The notes under the pieces were generated by a model. That model searched no databases. It was not told the DNA's origin and worked only from the letters and a program-made list of their open reading frames with translations. 11,275 nucleotides of DNA from Candidatus Omnitrophota bacterium (GTDB lineage Bacteria > Omnitrophota > Gorgyraeia > JACOVV01). Every line of letters begins with the position of its first letter. Positions within the stretch are counted from its first letter, which is position 1. Location: NCBI GenBank assembly GCA_023248175.1, contig JAHFFC010000014.1:1-11275 (forward strand), in the 5' to 3' direction. This document shows positions 1-7,672 of this stretch, piece after piece. The translations under genes and the position numbers were made by a program.

Positions 1-60
1 TTTAAGTCGTCAAACCCAAAATCTGCAATCTCATTATTGAAAAGAGGAGGATGTCAATGA
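1..60 (+). CDS. Possible 3' end of an upstream gene (very tentative)
   Basis: Frame 1 is open from the window edge and closes with TGA at 58-60. That stop would overlap the preferred start of the next gene (ATG 57-59) in an ATGA arrangement, the same junction type seen twice more in this window. Only 19 residues are visible, ending Leu-Leu-Lys-Arg-Gly-Gly-Cys-Gln, and they match no family I recognise. Frame 2 is also open until a TGA at 38-40 and is an equal alternative, so no function is offered. Confidence 0.2.
   Translation, partial: FKSSNPKSAISLLKRGGCQ
44..50 (+). promoter_or_regulatory. Shine-Dalgarno site that decides the mutase start
   Basis: The purine run GAGGAGG is a near-perfect anti-16S match. 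It touches the ATG at 51, leaving no spacer, but lies 6 bases before the ATG at 57, which is normal spacing. This favours translation from 57, giving a protein that begins Met-Ile-Arg-Phe-Gly-Thr-Asp-Gly as usual for the family. Confidence 0.7.
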
Positions 61-1472
61 TTCGTTTTGGAACCGATGGTTGGCGTGCAGTGATCTCAGA
101 TGAGTTTACTTTCGAGAATGTTCGAAAAGTGGCTCAGGCGATTGCCGATTACTATAATCAATTTCCTCAAGAGACCGTTTCAAAAACCATCGCTTTGGGA
201 TATGACACCCGGTTTCTCTCCGATAAATACGCCAAATGCATCGGTGAAATTCTGGCCGCTAACGGCTTTGAGGTGCTCTTTGCAGAAACAATAGTCCCGA
301 CTCCTTCCGTGAGCATTCAAATTGTTAAGAAAAAACTTCTGGCCGGAGTCATGGTAACCGCTAGTCATAATCCACCCGAGTATAACGGGATTAAAATTAA
401 AGCGAGTTTTGGAGGACCTGTTGAAACCGATGTTACCTACCAGATTGAGAAGCTCATTGGCAAAAATCCCATTCAACAAATCCCGTTTGAGGAAGCGGTA
501 GCGGCTAAAAAGATTGCGCTGACCGATTTTTACAAGGAGCATGTCAAAACCATTACCTCCTATATTAATTTCAAGACTTTCAAGAATAAAAAATTCAGAG
601 TTTTGGTGGATGCCATGCACGGTGCTAGTGGACGATTGATTGAGAAGCTCCTTGCCGATTCCTCGGTTAAAGTGACAACGATCCGGAGTGAAGTTAATCC
701 CAGCTTTGGCGGGTTTGGCCCAGAACCGATTCCAAAACATCTCAGCGAGATGACTTTCCGGATGAAAGAAGGGGCTTTTGACATTGGTGTAGTCAACGAT
801 GGGGACGCCGACAGGATTGCCGCCATGAGGCCGGATGGAAGATACATTTCTCCCAGCGAGATTATCGCCCTTTTAGCGCTTCATCTGGTTGAAGAGAGAA
901 AATGGACCGGGGGTGTTGTTAAAACGGTTTCGTGTAGTGTCTTAATTGATCGGGTAGCGCGCAAGCTGGGATTAAAGGTTTATGAAACGGCTATAGGGTT
1001 CAAACATATTTGTAAGTTGATGAGAGAGCAGGATATCCTCATCGGAGGAGAAGAATCCGGAGGGATTGGGGTCAAAAACTATATCCCGGAGAGGGACGGA
1101 ATTTTGTTGGCGCTGTTGCTTCTTGAAATGATGGCTGATCGCAACAGCGGCATCACGCAAATCATGGACCAGATGGAAAAGGACTTCGGAAGGTTTCATT
1201 ATCTACGCGAGGATATTCATTTTGAGGGAGGGGCTGAGAAGAAAAACGAGATTTTAGCATTCCTCAAAAATAATCTGCCAACAGATCTCATGGGAAGAAA
1301 AATCGTTTCGGTCAAATCATTCGACGGGATGAAATTTATTTGTGAAGATGACAGCTGGCTATTGATCCGTTTCTCAGGAACGGAATCACTACTGCGGGTT
1401 TACGCAGAGTCGGATTCTCTTAAGTTTGTGAAGGAGCTTATCCAGTATGGCCGAAAGCTCGCTCAGTCGTAA
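57..1472 (+). CDS. Phosphoglucomutase/phosphomannomutase family protein (alpha-D-phosphohexomutase)
   Basis: This cytosolic enzyme interconverts hexose 1-phosphate and hexose 6-phosphate through a phosphoserine and Mg2+, feeding nucleotide-sugar synthesis. All four active-site loops are present (residues counted from the ATG at 51). They are the phosphoserine loop TASHNPP with Ser105, the metal loop DGDADR at 250-255, the sugar loop GGEESGGIG from about 332, and the phosphate loop RFSGTES at 440-446. About 471 residues is a full four-domain length. The GEESGG loop and the GTDGWRAV opening fit the glucose/mannose-phosphate type rather than phosphoglucosamine mutase GlmM, so no symbol is assigned. 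The true sugar (glucose or mannose) cannot be told from sequence. The strong ribosome site at 44-50 favours the ATG at 57 over the one at 51. The 3' end overlaps lepA by 26 bases, suggesting co-transcription. Confidence 0.9.
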   Translation: MIRFGTDGWRAVISDEFTFENVRKVAQAIADYYNQFPQETVSKTIALGYDTRFLSDKYAKCIGEILAANGFEVLFAETIVPTPSVSIQIVKKKLLAGVMVTASHNPPEYNGIKIKASFGGPVETDVTYQIEKLIGKNPIQQIPFEEAVAAKKIALTDFYKEHVKTITSYINFKTFKNKKFRVLVDAMHGASGRLIEKLLADSSVKVTTIRSEVNPSFGGFGPEPIPKHLSEMTFRMKEGAFDIGVVNDGDADRIAAMRPDGRYISPSEIIALLALHLVEERKWTGGVVKTVSCSVLIDRVARKLGLKVYETAIGFKHICKLMREQDILIGGEESGGIGVKNYIPERDGILLALLLLEMMADRNSGITQIMDQMEKDFGRFHYLREDIHFEGGAEKKNEILAFLKNNLPTDLMGRKIVSVKSFDGMKFICEDDSWLLIRFSGTESLLRVYAESDSLKFVKELIQYGRKLAQS

Positions 1473-3249
1473 TTTTTGTATCATTGCTCATATTGATCAT
1501 GGAAAATCAACCCTGGCGGACCGTTTTCTTCAAATGACCGGTGCCATTAGTGATCGAGAACTCAAGGAACAACTACTGGATGACATGGACCTCGAGCGGG
1601 AACGGGGAATCACCATTAAAGCGAGCGCCGTTTGTCTACAGTATCATGCATCTAACAACAAGGAATACGAACTGAATCTGATTGATACTCCGGGGCACGT
1701 TGATTTTTCCTACGAAGTTTCCAAGTCCCTTGCCGCATGCGAAGGGGCGCTTTTAGTAGTTGATGCGGCTCAAGGGGTTGAAGCCCAGACCCTAGCGAAC
1801 TTTTTTCTGGCGTTAGAACAGGGATTGACGATGATTCCAGTGGTGAATAAAATTGATCTGCCGAATGCCCAGCCAGACAAAACAGCCCTGCAGATTCAGG
1901 ACATTTTTGGATTCTCCAAGGATGAAATTCTTTTTGCCAGCGCCAAGGAGGGAATTGGAGTCAGGGAAATTCTGGAAAGAGTCATTGAAAGAGTTCCACC
2001 GCCGAAAGGAAATGATCAAACCCCTTTACAAGCTCTGGTATTTGATTCCTCCTTTGACGTTTACAAAGGGGTTATTGTTTATTTGCGAGTTTTCAACGGC
2101 AGTTTGACCCGCGGCAAAAAAATAAAGTTCTTAGGGACCGGAAACGTTTATGAAATTTTGGAGATTGGAGTTTTTACCCCTCAGCCAAAACCGGTTGATC
2201 GGCTTTCCGCGGGATCAGTTGGTTTTATCGCCTGCAACATCCGTGAAGCGAAGGATGTTCGGATCGGAGACACGGTCACTTTATTGGAACAGCCAACAGA
2301 CCAGCCGCTCCCTGGTTATAAACCCTCGCAGCCGATGGTTTTTTGCGGAATCTATCCGATGTCCAATAAAGATTATACGGCTCTCCGGGTGGCTTTGGAA
2401 AAATTAGGGCTCAATGATGCTTCTTTTGTTTACGAACCGGAGAATTCCGCCTCCTTTGGTTTTGGATTCCGCTGCGGATTTTTGGGACTGCTCCATATGG
2501 AAATCATTCAAGAACGGCTGGAGAGAGAATATGGATTGAATTTAATTCTCACCACTCCCAGCGTTATTTATCGAATTCATATGCGATCGGGTGCGACAAT
2601 TTTTATTGAAAACCCAACTCAACTTCCCCCTGTGCAAGATATTGATCAGATTGCCGAACCATTGATTGCTGCTTCTCTGATTGTACCGGTAGATGCTATT
2701 GGTCCCGTAATGGAGTTAGCTATTTCCCGACGAGGAACTTACAAAAGTACCGAATATCTGGGAACTGAAAGAGCGCGCCTTATTTTTGAACTTCCTTTGG
2801 CTGAAATACTGGTTGATTTCTTTGATAGGATTAAATCATTGACTAAAGGGTATGGTTCAATGAACTACGAACTCAAAGGCTATGTTCCCGGAAACCTGGT
2901 CCGCTTGGATATTTTAATCAATGGGGATCCCTGTGACGCTCTCTCCTGTATCGTGCCTAAGGACAAAGCCTATTACCGAGGGCGGGCATTGGTAGAAAAA
3001 CTGCGGGAGGTAATTCCCCGGCAGCTCGTTGAAGTGATCTTGCAGGCCGCCATCGGGACCCATATTATAGCCAAGGAAAGTATTTCACCGCTCAAGAAAA
3101 ATGTCACCGGTAAATGCTACGGAGGAGATATTACCAGAAAGCGAAAACTGTGGGAGAAACAAAAAGAGGGAAAAAAACGAATGAAGCAGTTCAGCAGGGT
3201 AGAAATTCCACAAGAGGCCTTTTTTGCGATATTAAAAATCCGGGACTGA
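1447..3249 (+). CDS. lepA: Elongation factor 4 (LepA), translational GTPase
   Basis: LepA is a ribosome-associated GTPase thought to aid back-translocation or initiation and ribosome biogenesis, especially under stress. The 600-residue length is standard. The GTPase motifs are all visible: P-loop AHIDHGKST at residues 14-22, switch I RGITIK, DTPGHVDF, NKID and a SAKEG-like G5. The LepA-specific C-terminal domain is intact, with the conserved GGDITRKRKLWEKQKEGKKR stretch and the IPQEAF ending, which separates it from EF-G. An AAGGAG ribosome site at 1431-1436 precedes the ATG by 10 bases. The start lies inside the preceding mutase gene in another frame (26-base overlap), and signal peptidase follows after one base. 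The lepA-lepB pairing is a classic bacterial arrangement. Confidence 0.98.
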   Translation: MAESSLSRNFCIIAHIDHGKSTLADRFLQMTGAISDRELKEQLLDDMDLERERGITIKASAVCLQYHASNNKEYELNLIDTPGHVDFSYEVSKSLAACEGALLVVDAAQGVEAQTLANFFLALEQGLTMIPVVNKIDLPNAQPDKTALQIQDIFGFSKDEILFASAKEGIGVREILERVIERVPPPKGNDQTPLQALVFDSSFDVYKGVIVYLRVFNGSLTRGKKIKFLGTGNVYEILEIGVFTPQPKPVDRLSAGSVGFIACNIREAKDVRIGDTVTLLEQPTDQPLPGYKPSQPMVFCGIYPMSNKDYTALRVALEKLGLNDASFVYEPENSASFGFGFRCGFLGLLHMEIIQERLEREYGLNLILTTPSVIYRIHMRSGATIFIENPTQLPPVQDIDQIAEPLIAASLIVPVDAIGPVMELAISRRGTYKSTEYLGTERARLIFELPLAEILVDFFDRIKSLTKGYGSMNYELKGYVPGNLVRLDILINGDPCDALSCIVPKDKAYYRGRALVEKLREVIPRQLVEVILQAAIGTHIIAKESISPLKKNVTGKCYGGDITRKRKLWEKQKEGKKRMKQFSRVEIPQEAFFAILKIRD

Positions 3250-3250
3250 C

Positions 3251-3793
3251 ATGTTATCTAAAAAACAGACACTCCTATGGGAATACGTTGAGAGTTTTGT
3301 CATAGCGATCGCTCTGGCGCTGATCGTCAGGACATTTGTCGTACAGCCTTTTAAAATTCCATCGGGGTCCATGCGCCCCACATTGATTGAAGGAGACAGG
3401 ATTCTTGTCAATAAATATGTTTATCGTTTCGAAGAGCCTCGAGCGGGAGACATTATGGTTTTCAAATCCGTCGAAATACCCCAAAGGGATTTCATTAAAC
3501 GTCTCGTTGCTGTGGGGGAAGACACTGTTAAAATCAAAGAGGGGAAAATTTGGACGAATAACAGACTGTTGAACACACCCTCCATTTTCCGGGATAATTT
3601 TTACTACAATCGGGGGGATTATGGAGAGGAAGGGAAAACAGTCGCTGTCCCTCCCGGGAATTATTTTGTTTTGGGGGATAACAGCGGTTCAAGTCTTGAC
3701 AGCCGGTTTTGGGGGTTTGTTCCCCAAAAAAATATTCTCGGCAAAGCCTTCTTTATTTTCTGGCCTCCTCACCGAATGAGGGTGTTACAATAA
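3251..3793 (+). CDS. lepB: Signal peptidase I
   Basis: This membrane-anchored serine protease removes signal peptides from exported proteins on the outer face of the cytoplasmic membrane. At 180 residues it is a short form with a single N-terminal membrane segment at about residues 13-31. The catalytic dyad is present: Ser40 in the PSGSMRPTL box, and Lys83 in DFIKRLVAVGED. The conserved box GDNSGSSLDSRFWG is at 142-155. The start at 3251 follows the lepA stop by one base and has no clear Shine-Dalgarno, so translation is probably coupled to lepA. The small size resembles the compact enzymes of Gram-positives and many environmental phyla rather than the roughly 320-residue E. coli protein with two membrane anchors. 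Confidence 0.96.
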   Translation: MLSKKQTLLWEYVESFVIAIALALIVRTFVVQPFKIPSGSMRPTLIEGDRILVNKYVYRFEEPRAGDIMVFKSVEIPQRDFIKRLVAVGEDTVKIKEGKIWTNNRLLNTPSIFRDNFYYNRGDYGEEGKTVAVPPGNYFVLGDNSGSSLDSRFWGFVPQKNILGKAFFIFWPPHRMRVLQ

Positions 3794-3807
3794 AAGCAGG
3801 TGGTGGG

Positions 3808-4350
3808 ATGAACTGGGCAAACCGAATTACTCTGTTACGGATTATCTTGATCCCATTTTTTGTGGGAGCGTTGATTTATGGGCATTTGGACAGGGCTTTC
3901 TGGATCTTCGGTCTCGCTGTTGTCACGGACGCCGTTGACGGCTATATCGCGAGAATGCATTCTCAAAAAACGACTCTTGGAAGTTTTCTAGATCCTTTAG
4001 CGGACAAACTGCTTTTGACGACTGCGTTCATCAGCCTGGCAGTGATCGGAAAGCTTCCTATCCGTCTCCCTCCGTGGATCCCTTTGATTGTCATCAGCAG
4101 AGACATTATTATTATCTTAGGAGCGGCGCTCATTCAGATGAATACCGGCAGATTAGATATCCACCCCAGTATTTGGGGAAAATTAACCACGTTTCTGCAA
4201 ATGGCGACTGTACTAGGTATCTTGGTCGGTTTTTCTGGAGTTCGAGTCATTTGGTGGATTATGGTGGCTTTTACGATTCTTTCTGGTTGGCAATATATCC
4301 AACAGGGGATGAATTTAATGAATGCCAAGGAGTCTCTTGAAAATCCTTAA
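3808..4350 (+). CDS. pgsA: CDP-diacylglycerol--glycerol-3-phosphate 3-phosphatidyltransferase
   Basis: This integral membrane enzyme makes phosphatidylglycerophosphate from CDP-diacylglycerol and glycerol 3-phosphate, the committed step to phosphatidylglycerol. The CDP-alcohol phosphotransferase signature DG-x2-AR-x8-G-x3-D-x3-D fits exactly at residues 44-66, with Asp41, Asp44, Asp62 and Asp66 as the metal-binding set. The N-terminal NRITLLR motif is typical of PgsA. Several hydrophobic segments span the 180 residues. The ATG at 3808 is preferred over an in-frame ATG at 3709 because 3709 would put 33 residues inside the lepB frame before the family's normal start. A purine stretch (AGGTGG, 3798-3803) precedes it closely. 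The gene lies 14 bases after lepB, and its 3' end overlaps the next gene. Other CDP-alcohol transferases are possible, but the PgsA-like start makes this the best call. Confidence 0.93.
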   Translation: MNWANRITLLRIILIPFFVGALIYGHLDRAFWIFGLAVVTDAVDGYIARMHSQKTTLGSFLDPLADKLLLTTAFISLAVIGKLPIRLPPWIPLIVISRDIIIILGAALIQMNTGRLDIHPSIWGKLTTFLQMATVLGILVGFSGVRVIWWIMVAFTILSGWQYIQQGMNLMNAKESLENP

Positions 4351-5557
4351 TCGTTCTTTTGAGGAGATTAAAGTTGGAACAGAATCCTCTTTTGAAGTAA
4401 CAGTTTCAGGAGAGGAGGTAATTCGTTTTGCCTCTCTCAGCGGTGACTATAATCCCCTGCATGTTTCCATGATGGAGAATGGAGATATTTCGGCAAATGG
4501 GCGTCATATCAGCCATGGAATGTTGCTGGCATCTTATTTTTCGCGGCTGGTAGGGATGTATCTGCCGGGACGCAAAGCGCTTTATTTGTCTCAGGAGTCA
4601 CGGTTTATTAAACCGGTTACCATCGGCGATCGGATTTTGATCAAAGGAACGATTACTGCGAAATCAGACGCGAGCCGAGTGATTACGTTAAAAACAGAAA
4701 TCTACAATCAAGCAAAGGAGTTAGTTGTGGATGGAAAAGCGGAGGTCCTTGTGAGAGAAGAAATCATAACTGAAAAAAAAAGTGAACTCGAAATATCCAG
4801 CTCTATGAACCTGGACGGTAAAGTGATTTTAGTGACAGGGGCCAGCAGAGGGATTGGTTCGGCGACTGCAAAACTGCTGGCGAAAAACGGGGCATCGGTC
4901 GCTGTGAATTATCATCAGGATGAAGAGGGAGCCCAGAAAGTGATATCTGAAATTAAGTCAACAGGGGGTAAGGGGATCTCCTTCAAAGCCAATGTTGCCG
5001 ATCCAGTTCAAGTGGAGAGAATGATCGAAACGATTCAGAAACAACTGGGATCGGTTGATATTTTGGTCAATAACGCGGCCCCTTCATTCAAACCAGTCTC
5101 CTTTTCTTCCTTGAAATGGGATCAAATGAAAGAGCAATTGGATGGGGTAGTGAAAGGGGCTTTTCTCTGTATCAAAGGAGTAATCTCTTCTATGATGGAG
5201 CGCAAAAATGGGAGGATCATCAATATTTTATCAACCTACGCTTTTGGCATCCCTCCAGTACAGTTAACACACTATGTTACCGCAAAAAGCGCACTGGCAG
5301 GATTATCCCGTTCCCTCGCCGCTGAATTGGGACCCCATGGAATCCAGGTCAATATGATCGCCCCAGGCATGACGGAGACTTCTCTCATTGACCATGTTCC
5401 AACGCGCTTTAGGGATCTCTACGCCTATCAAGCTCCCTTAAAACGGCTGGCTCAGCCGCAAGATGTCGCGAAAACTGTTTTATTTCTCTGCTCCGATTTA
5501 GCCGATTTTATTACGGGTGCTACACTGCCGGTGTGCGGAGGGAGTTGGATGGGATGA
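4322..5557 (+). CDS. MaoC-like hydratase fused to SDR 3-oxoacyl reductase
   Basis: This is a two-domain fusion. Residues about 10-140 form a MaoC/(R)-specific enoyl hydratase hot-dog domain, with the signature LSGDYNPLH carrying the expected catalytic Asp42 and His47, followed by HISHGML. After a charged linker (about 140-162), residues 164-411 form a FabG-like short-chain dehydrogenase. It has the nucleotide-binding TGASRGIG at 172-179, NNA from 250, and the catalytic Ser304, Tyr318 and Lys322. Together the domains could interconvert 3-oxoacyl, (R)-3-hydroxyacyl and enoyl thioesters, using NAD(P)H, on CoA or on the ACP encoded two genes downstream. The gene overlaps the pgsA end by 29 bases. 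A TTG at 4337 lies 4 bases after an AAGGAG (4327-4332) and is a possible alternative start. The domains are clear; the physiological substrate is inferred. Confidence 0.87.
   Translation: MPRSLLKILNRSFEEIKVGTESSFEVTVSGEEVIRFASLSGDYNPLHVSMMENGDISANGRHISHGMLLASYFSRLVGMYLPGRKALYLSQESRFIKPVTIGDRILIKGTITAKSDASRVITLKTEIYNQAKELVVDGKAEVLVREEIITEKKSELEISSSMNLDGKVILVTGASRGIGSATAKLLAKNGASVAVNYHQDEEGAQKVISEIKSTGGKGISFKANVADPVQVERMIETIQKQLGSVDILVNNAAPSFKPVSFSSLKWDQMKEQLDGVVKGAFLCIKGVISSMMERKNGRIINILSTYAFGIPPVQLTHYVTAKSALAGLSRSLAAELGPHGIQVNMIAPGMTETSLIDHVPTRFRDLYAYQAPLKRLAQPQDVAKTVLFLCSDLADFITGATLPVCGGSWMG
4327..4332 (+). promoter_or_regulatory. AAGGAG ribosome-binding site inside the pgsA 3' end
   Basis: This good Shine-Dalgarno core lies within the overlap of pgsA and the MaoC-SDR gene, just downstream of the ATG at 4322 and 4 bases before an in-frame TTG at 4337. 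If used, the fusion protein would begin at TTG and lose five residues. The choice is undecided because no equally good site precedes the ATG. Confidence 0.35.
5537..5544 (+). promoter_or_regulatory. Ribosome-binding site deciding the FkbH-like start
   Basis: GGAGGGAG lies at the 3' end of the SDR coding region and precedes the ATG at 5554 by 9 bases. This supports the ATG that overlaps the upstream TGA over an in-frame GTG at 5533, which starts before this site. Confidence 0.7.
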
Positions 5558-7419
5558 ATAGGCAAGAAGAACTCTTACAACAAATCCGTGAAAGTTTGAA
5601 AAACGGAGACGCTCAAGGAATACTTCGCGACAATGTTTTGCTGGCAGAGCAGTTTCCAACGCACGCGAATACCCTCATCGCCGCGAAGAATATCCAATCA
5701 GTGATGCCGATTCTCGAGAAGGATTACTCTCAAAAACAAAAAGTAAGGATTGCATTGCTCTATTCTTCCACTGCAGAGTGGATCAAAGAATATTTGACGG
5801 CGGGTCTTTTATCCGAAAAACTGTTCCCGCAAATTTATACAGCTCCCTACCAACAAGTGGAACAGGAAATCCTGAACATGGAAAGTAATTTTTACCATTT
5901 TGATCCTGAAATCATTTTCTTTCATCTGGAATTGTCCTCAGTTCTGCCGGTGGATCCTGCCTACGAAAAGAGTGACATCGAAAAAACAGTCGGGAAGATT
6001 CATTCACTGGTTCATTTAATACAGCGTCAAACAAAATCGCTGATCGTTATTGATAACTTCCCACAGCCCGCTTACCTACCGATCCGTTCCCCGAGAGACC
6101 TAAAATCCAACACTCTGAAAGAATGGTTTAACGAACTGAACGGAGCGCTTGCGGATGAATTTCAATCGGACAATAGCGTTGTCATCTGCGATCTGGATAG
6201 TCTGGCGGCTTTTCACGGTAGAGAAAGAACCACTAGTCCAAAATTATTTTATCTGGCTCATATAGAATTGAGCGAATCTTTTCTGCCTCAAGTCAGCAAG
6301 AAATACATTGGATACATCAAAGCCCTTAAAGGAATGGGGAGAAAGTGCATTGTGGTAGATCTGGACAACACCCTCTGGGGAGGCGTGATTGGGGAAGATG
6401 GAATGGAGGGAATTCGTCTCAGTCAAAATGGAGACGGAAGGGAATTCTTTGATTTTCAGAAGTTACTATACAACTTTACTCAGCGGGGTATTCTGTTAGC
6501 CATTAATAGTAAAAATAATCCTGATGATGCCCTGAAAGCGATCCGTGAACATCCCTCCATGTTTCTTAAAGAAGACCATTTTAGTTCGATCAAAATTAAC
6601 TGGAATAACAAGGTCTCAAATTTCATGGAAATAGCCAGGGAGTTAAAGATCGGACTGGATGCGATGGCTTTTTTGGATGATGATCCAAGAGAACGCGCTT
6701 TAGTTCGTCAGGGGCTTCCGCAGGTTCTGGTGCCGGAGATGCCAAAAGACCCCAGTGAATACGGACGGCTCTTATCAAGTTTGAATGATTTTGAAATGAT
6801 TCACTTCAGCGATGAAGATACAAAGCGGACCGAACTCTACTTGGAACAAAGGGAGCGGGAGCAATTTAAAGAAAACTTTCAGTCACTAGAAGATTTTCTC
6901 TGGAACCTGGAGATTGCGGTGAGGATATCGTCCGTGACTGAAAAAGACCTCCCCAGAATCGCCCAGTTAATGCAGCGGACCAATCAATTCAACATGACGA
7001 CACGGCGTTATACGGTAAACGAATTAAAAGAACTACTCAATTCGTCTCATCATCTTTTTACCGTTCAGGTGAAAGACCGATTTGGCGACAGTGGTACCGT
7101 CGGATCGGCAATTCTGGAGAAGCAGGGCCGCAGTTACATAATCAAGGCATTCTTGTTGAGTTGTCGTATCTTGGGGCGAGGCATCGAAGATCATTTTATG
7201 AATCATCTCTATCACGCGGCCAAGGCGGAAGGGGCTGACCGCCTGGTTGGCAAACTTATTTTTACCGAAAAGAACCAACCGGCCAGAGATTTCTATAAAA
7301 AATATGGTTTTACGCTGTTAAAACAAGAAGGGGACCAATCCGAATGGGTTTACGCAATCGATGGAAACCCACCCAAGCCGGTGGCTTGGATTAACACTGG
7401 CCAGCATGTCCGAAAATAA
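5554..7419 (+). CDS. FkbH-like HAD-IIIC / GNAT protein (glyceryl-ACP loading type)
   Basis: FkbH-family proteins take a three-carbon unit from 1,3-bisphosphoglycerate, dephosphorylate it and load it as glyceryl on an acyl carrier protein; they occur in polyketide, tetronate and some surface-sugar pathways. From the ATG at 5554 the protein has 621 residues. An N-terminal region of about 260 residues leads to the HAD domain, with nucleophile motif DLDNTLWGG (Asp269, Asp271), AINSKNN (Ser319), INWNNK (Lys353) and the acidic motif FLDDDPRER (Asp375-377). A C-terminal GNAT-like domain (about 450-610) contains the family's RTNQFNMTTRRY and a final YKKYGF. All expected HAD catalytic residues are present. 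The start overlaps the SDR stop as ATGA, and the last 14 bases overlap the ACP gene, strongly suggesting that the ACP is the partner. Glyceryl transfer itself is inferred from the family. Confidence 0.9.
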   Translation: MNRQEELLQQIRESLKNGDAQGILRDNVLLAEQFPTHANTLIAAKNIQSVMPILEKDYSQKQKVRIALLYSSTAEWIKEYLTAGLLSEKLFPQIYTAPYQQVEQEILNMESNFYHFDPEIIFFHLELSSVLPVDPAYEKSDIEKTVGKIHSLVHLIQRQTKSLIVIDNFPQPAYLPIRSPRDLKSNTLKEWFNELNGALADEFQSDNSVVICDLDSLAAFHGRERTTSPKLFYLAHIELSESFLPQVSKKYIGYIKALKGMGRKCIVVDLDNTLWGGVIGEDGMEGIRLSQNGDGREFFDFQKLLYNFTQRGILLAINSKNNPDDALKAIREHPSMFLKEDHFSSIKINWNNKVSNFMEIARELKIGLDAMAFLDDDPRERALVRQGLPQVLVPEMPKDPSEYGRLLSSLNDFEMIHFSDEDTKRTELYLEQREREQFKENFQSLEDFLWNLEIAVRISSVTEKDLPRIAQLMQRTNQFNMTTRRYTVNELKELLNSSHHLFTVQVKDRFGDSGTVGSAILEKQGRSYIIKAFLLSCRILGRGIEDHFMNHLYHAAKAEGADRLVGKLIFTEKNQPARDFYKKYGFTLLKQEGDQSEWVYAIDGNPPKPVAWINTGQHVRK

Positions 7420-7672
7420 TATTCGAGAACGACTGTGCAAAGTTTTCTCAAAGGTTTTTAATTGCCCCGATCCACAGGATGCGGCCTCACCCGATAATTT
7501 GGCCGGGTGGGATTCTCTGGGGCATCTGCTGTTAGTGAGCGCCATTGAGGAAGAATTTAAAATCAAGTTAACAACCGAAGACATTTTTCAGATGGTCAAT
7601 TTCAGGACCATCCAATCAATCTTGGAAGAACGATTATCACTATTCAACCACGGAGACACCGAGAATCAATGA
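7406..7672 (+). CDS. Acyl carrier protein, stand-alone
   Basis: This small acidic carrier has 88 residues. The phosphopantetheine attachment motif is visible as GWDSLGHL, with Ser37 expected to be modified by a 4'-phosphopantetheinyl transferase. Flanking helices show the ACP pattern, including AIEEEF and the later TTEDIFQMVNFRTI. It is not the usual FabD/FabF-linked AcpP: the context is an FkbH gene that it overlaps by 14 bases, and the DSLGH motif differs from the DSLDT/DSLDV of fatty-acid ACPs. The ATG at 7406 is chosen because it gives a normal ACP N-terminus; an in-frame ATG at 7361 would add 15 non-ACP residues. No good Shine-Dalgarno is seen, so coupling is likely. The last eight residues (Asn81-Gln88) and the stop are encoded by the left arm of a palindromic repeat and probably do not belong to the ancestral protein. 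Confidence 0.92.
   Translation: MSENNIRERLCKVFSKVFNCPDPQDAASPDNLAGWDSLGHLLLVSAIEEEFKIKLTTEDIFQMVNFRTIQSILEERLSLFNHGDTENQ

Noticed and set aside
180..740. Minus-strand open frame opposite the mutase, and similar antisense frames in lepA, der and uppP
   Set aside because: They lie entirely opposite strongly conserved genes, have no recognisable domains or ribosome sites, and look like codon-bias shadows.
57..1472. Mutase annotated as phosphoglucosamine mutase glmM
   Set aside because: The sugar-binding loop is GEESGG and the opening is GTDGWRAV, typical of phosphoglucomutase/phosphomannomutase relatives; GlmM usually has a GEQSGH loop and GTDGIRG opening.
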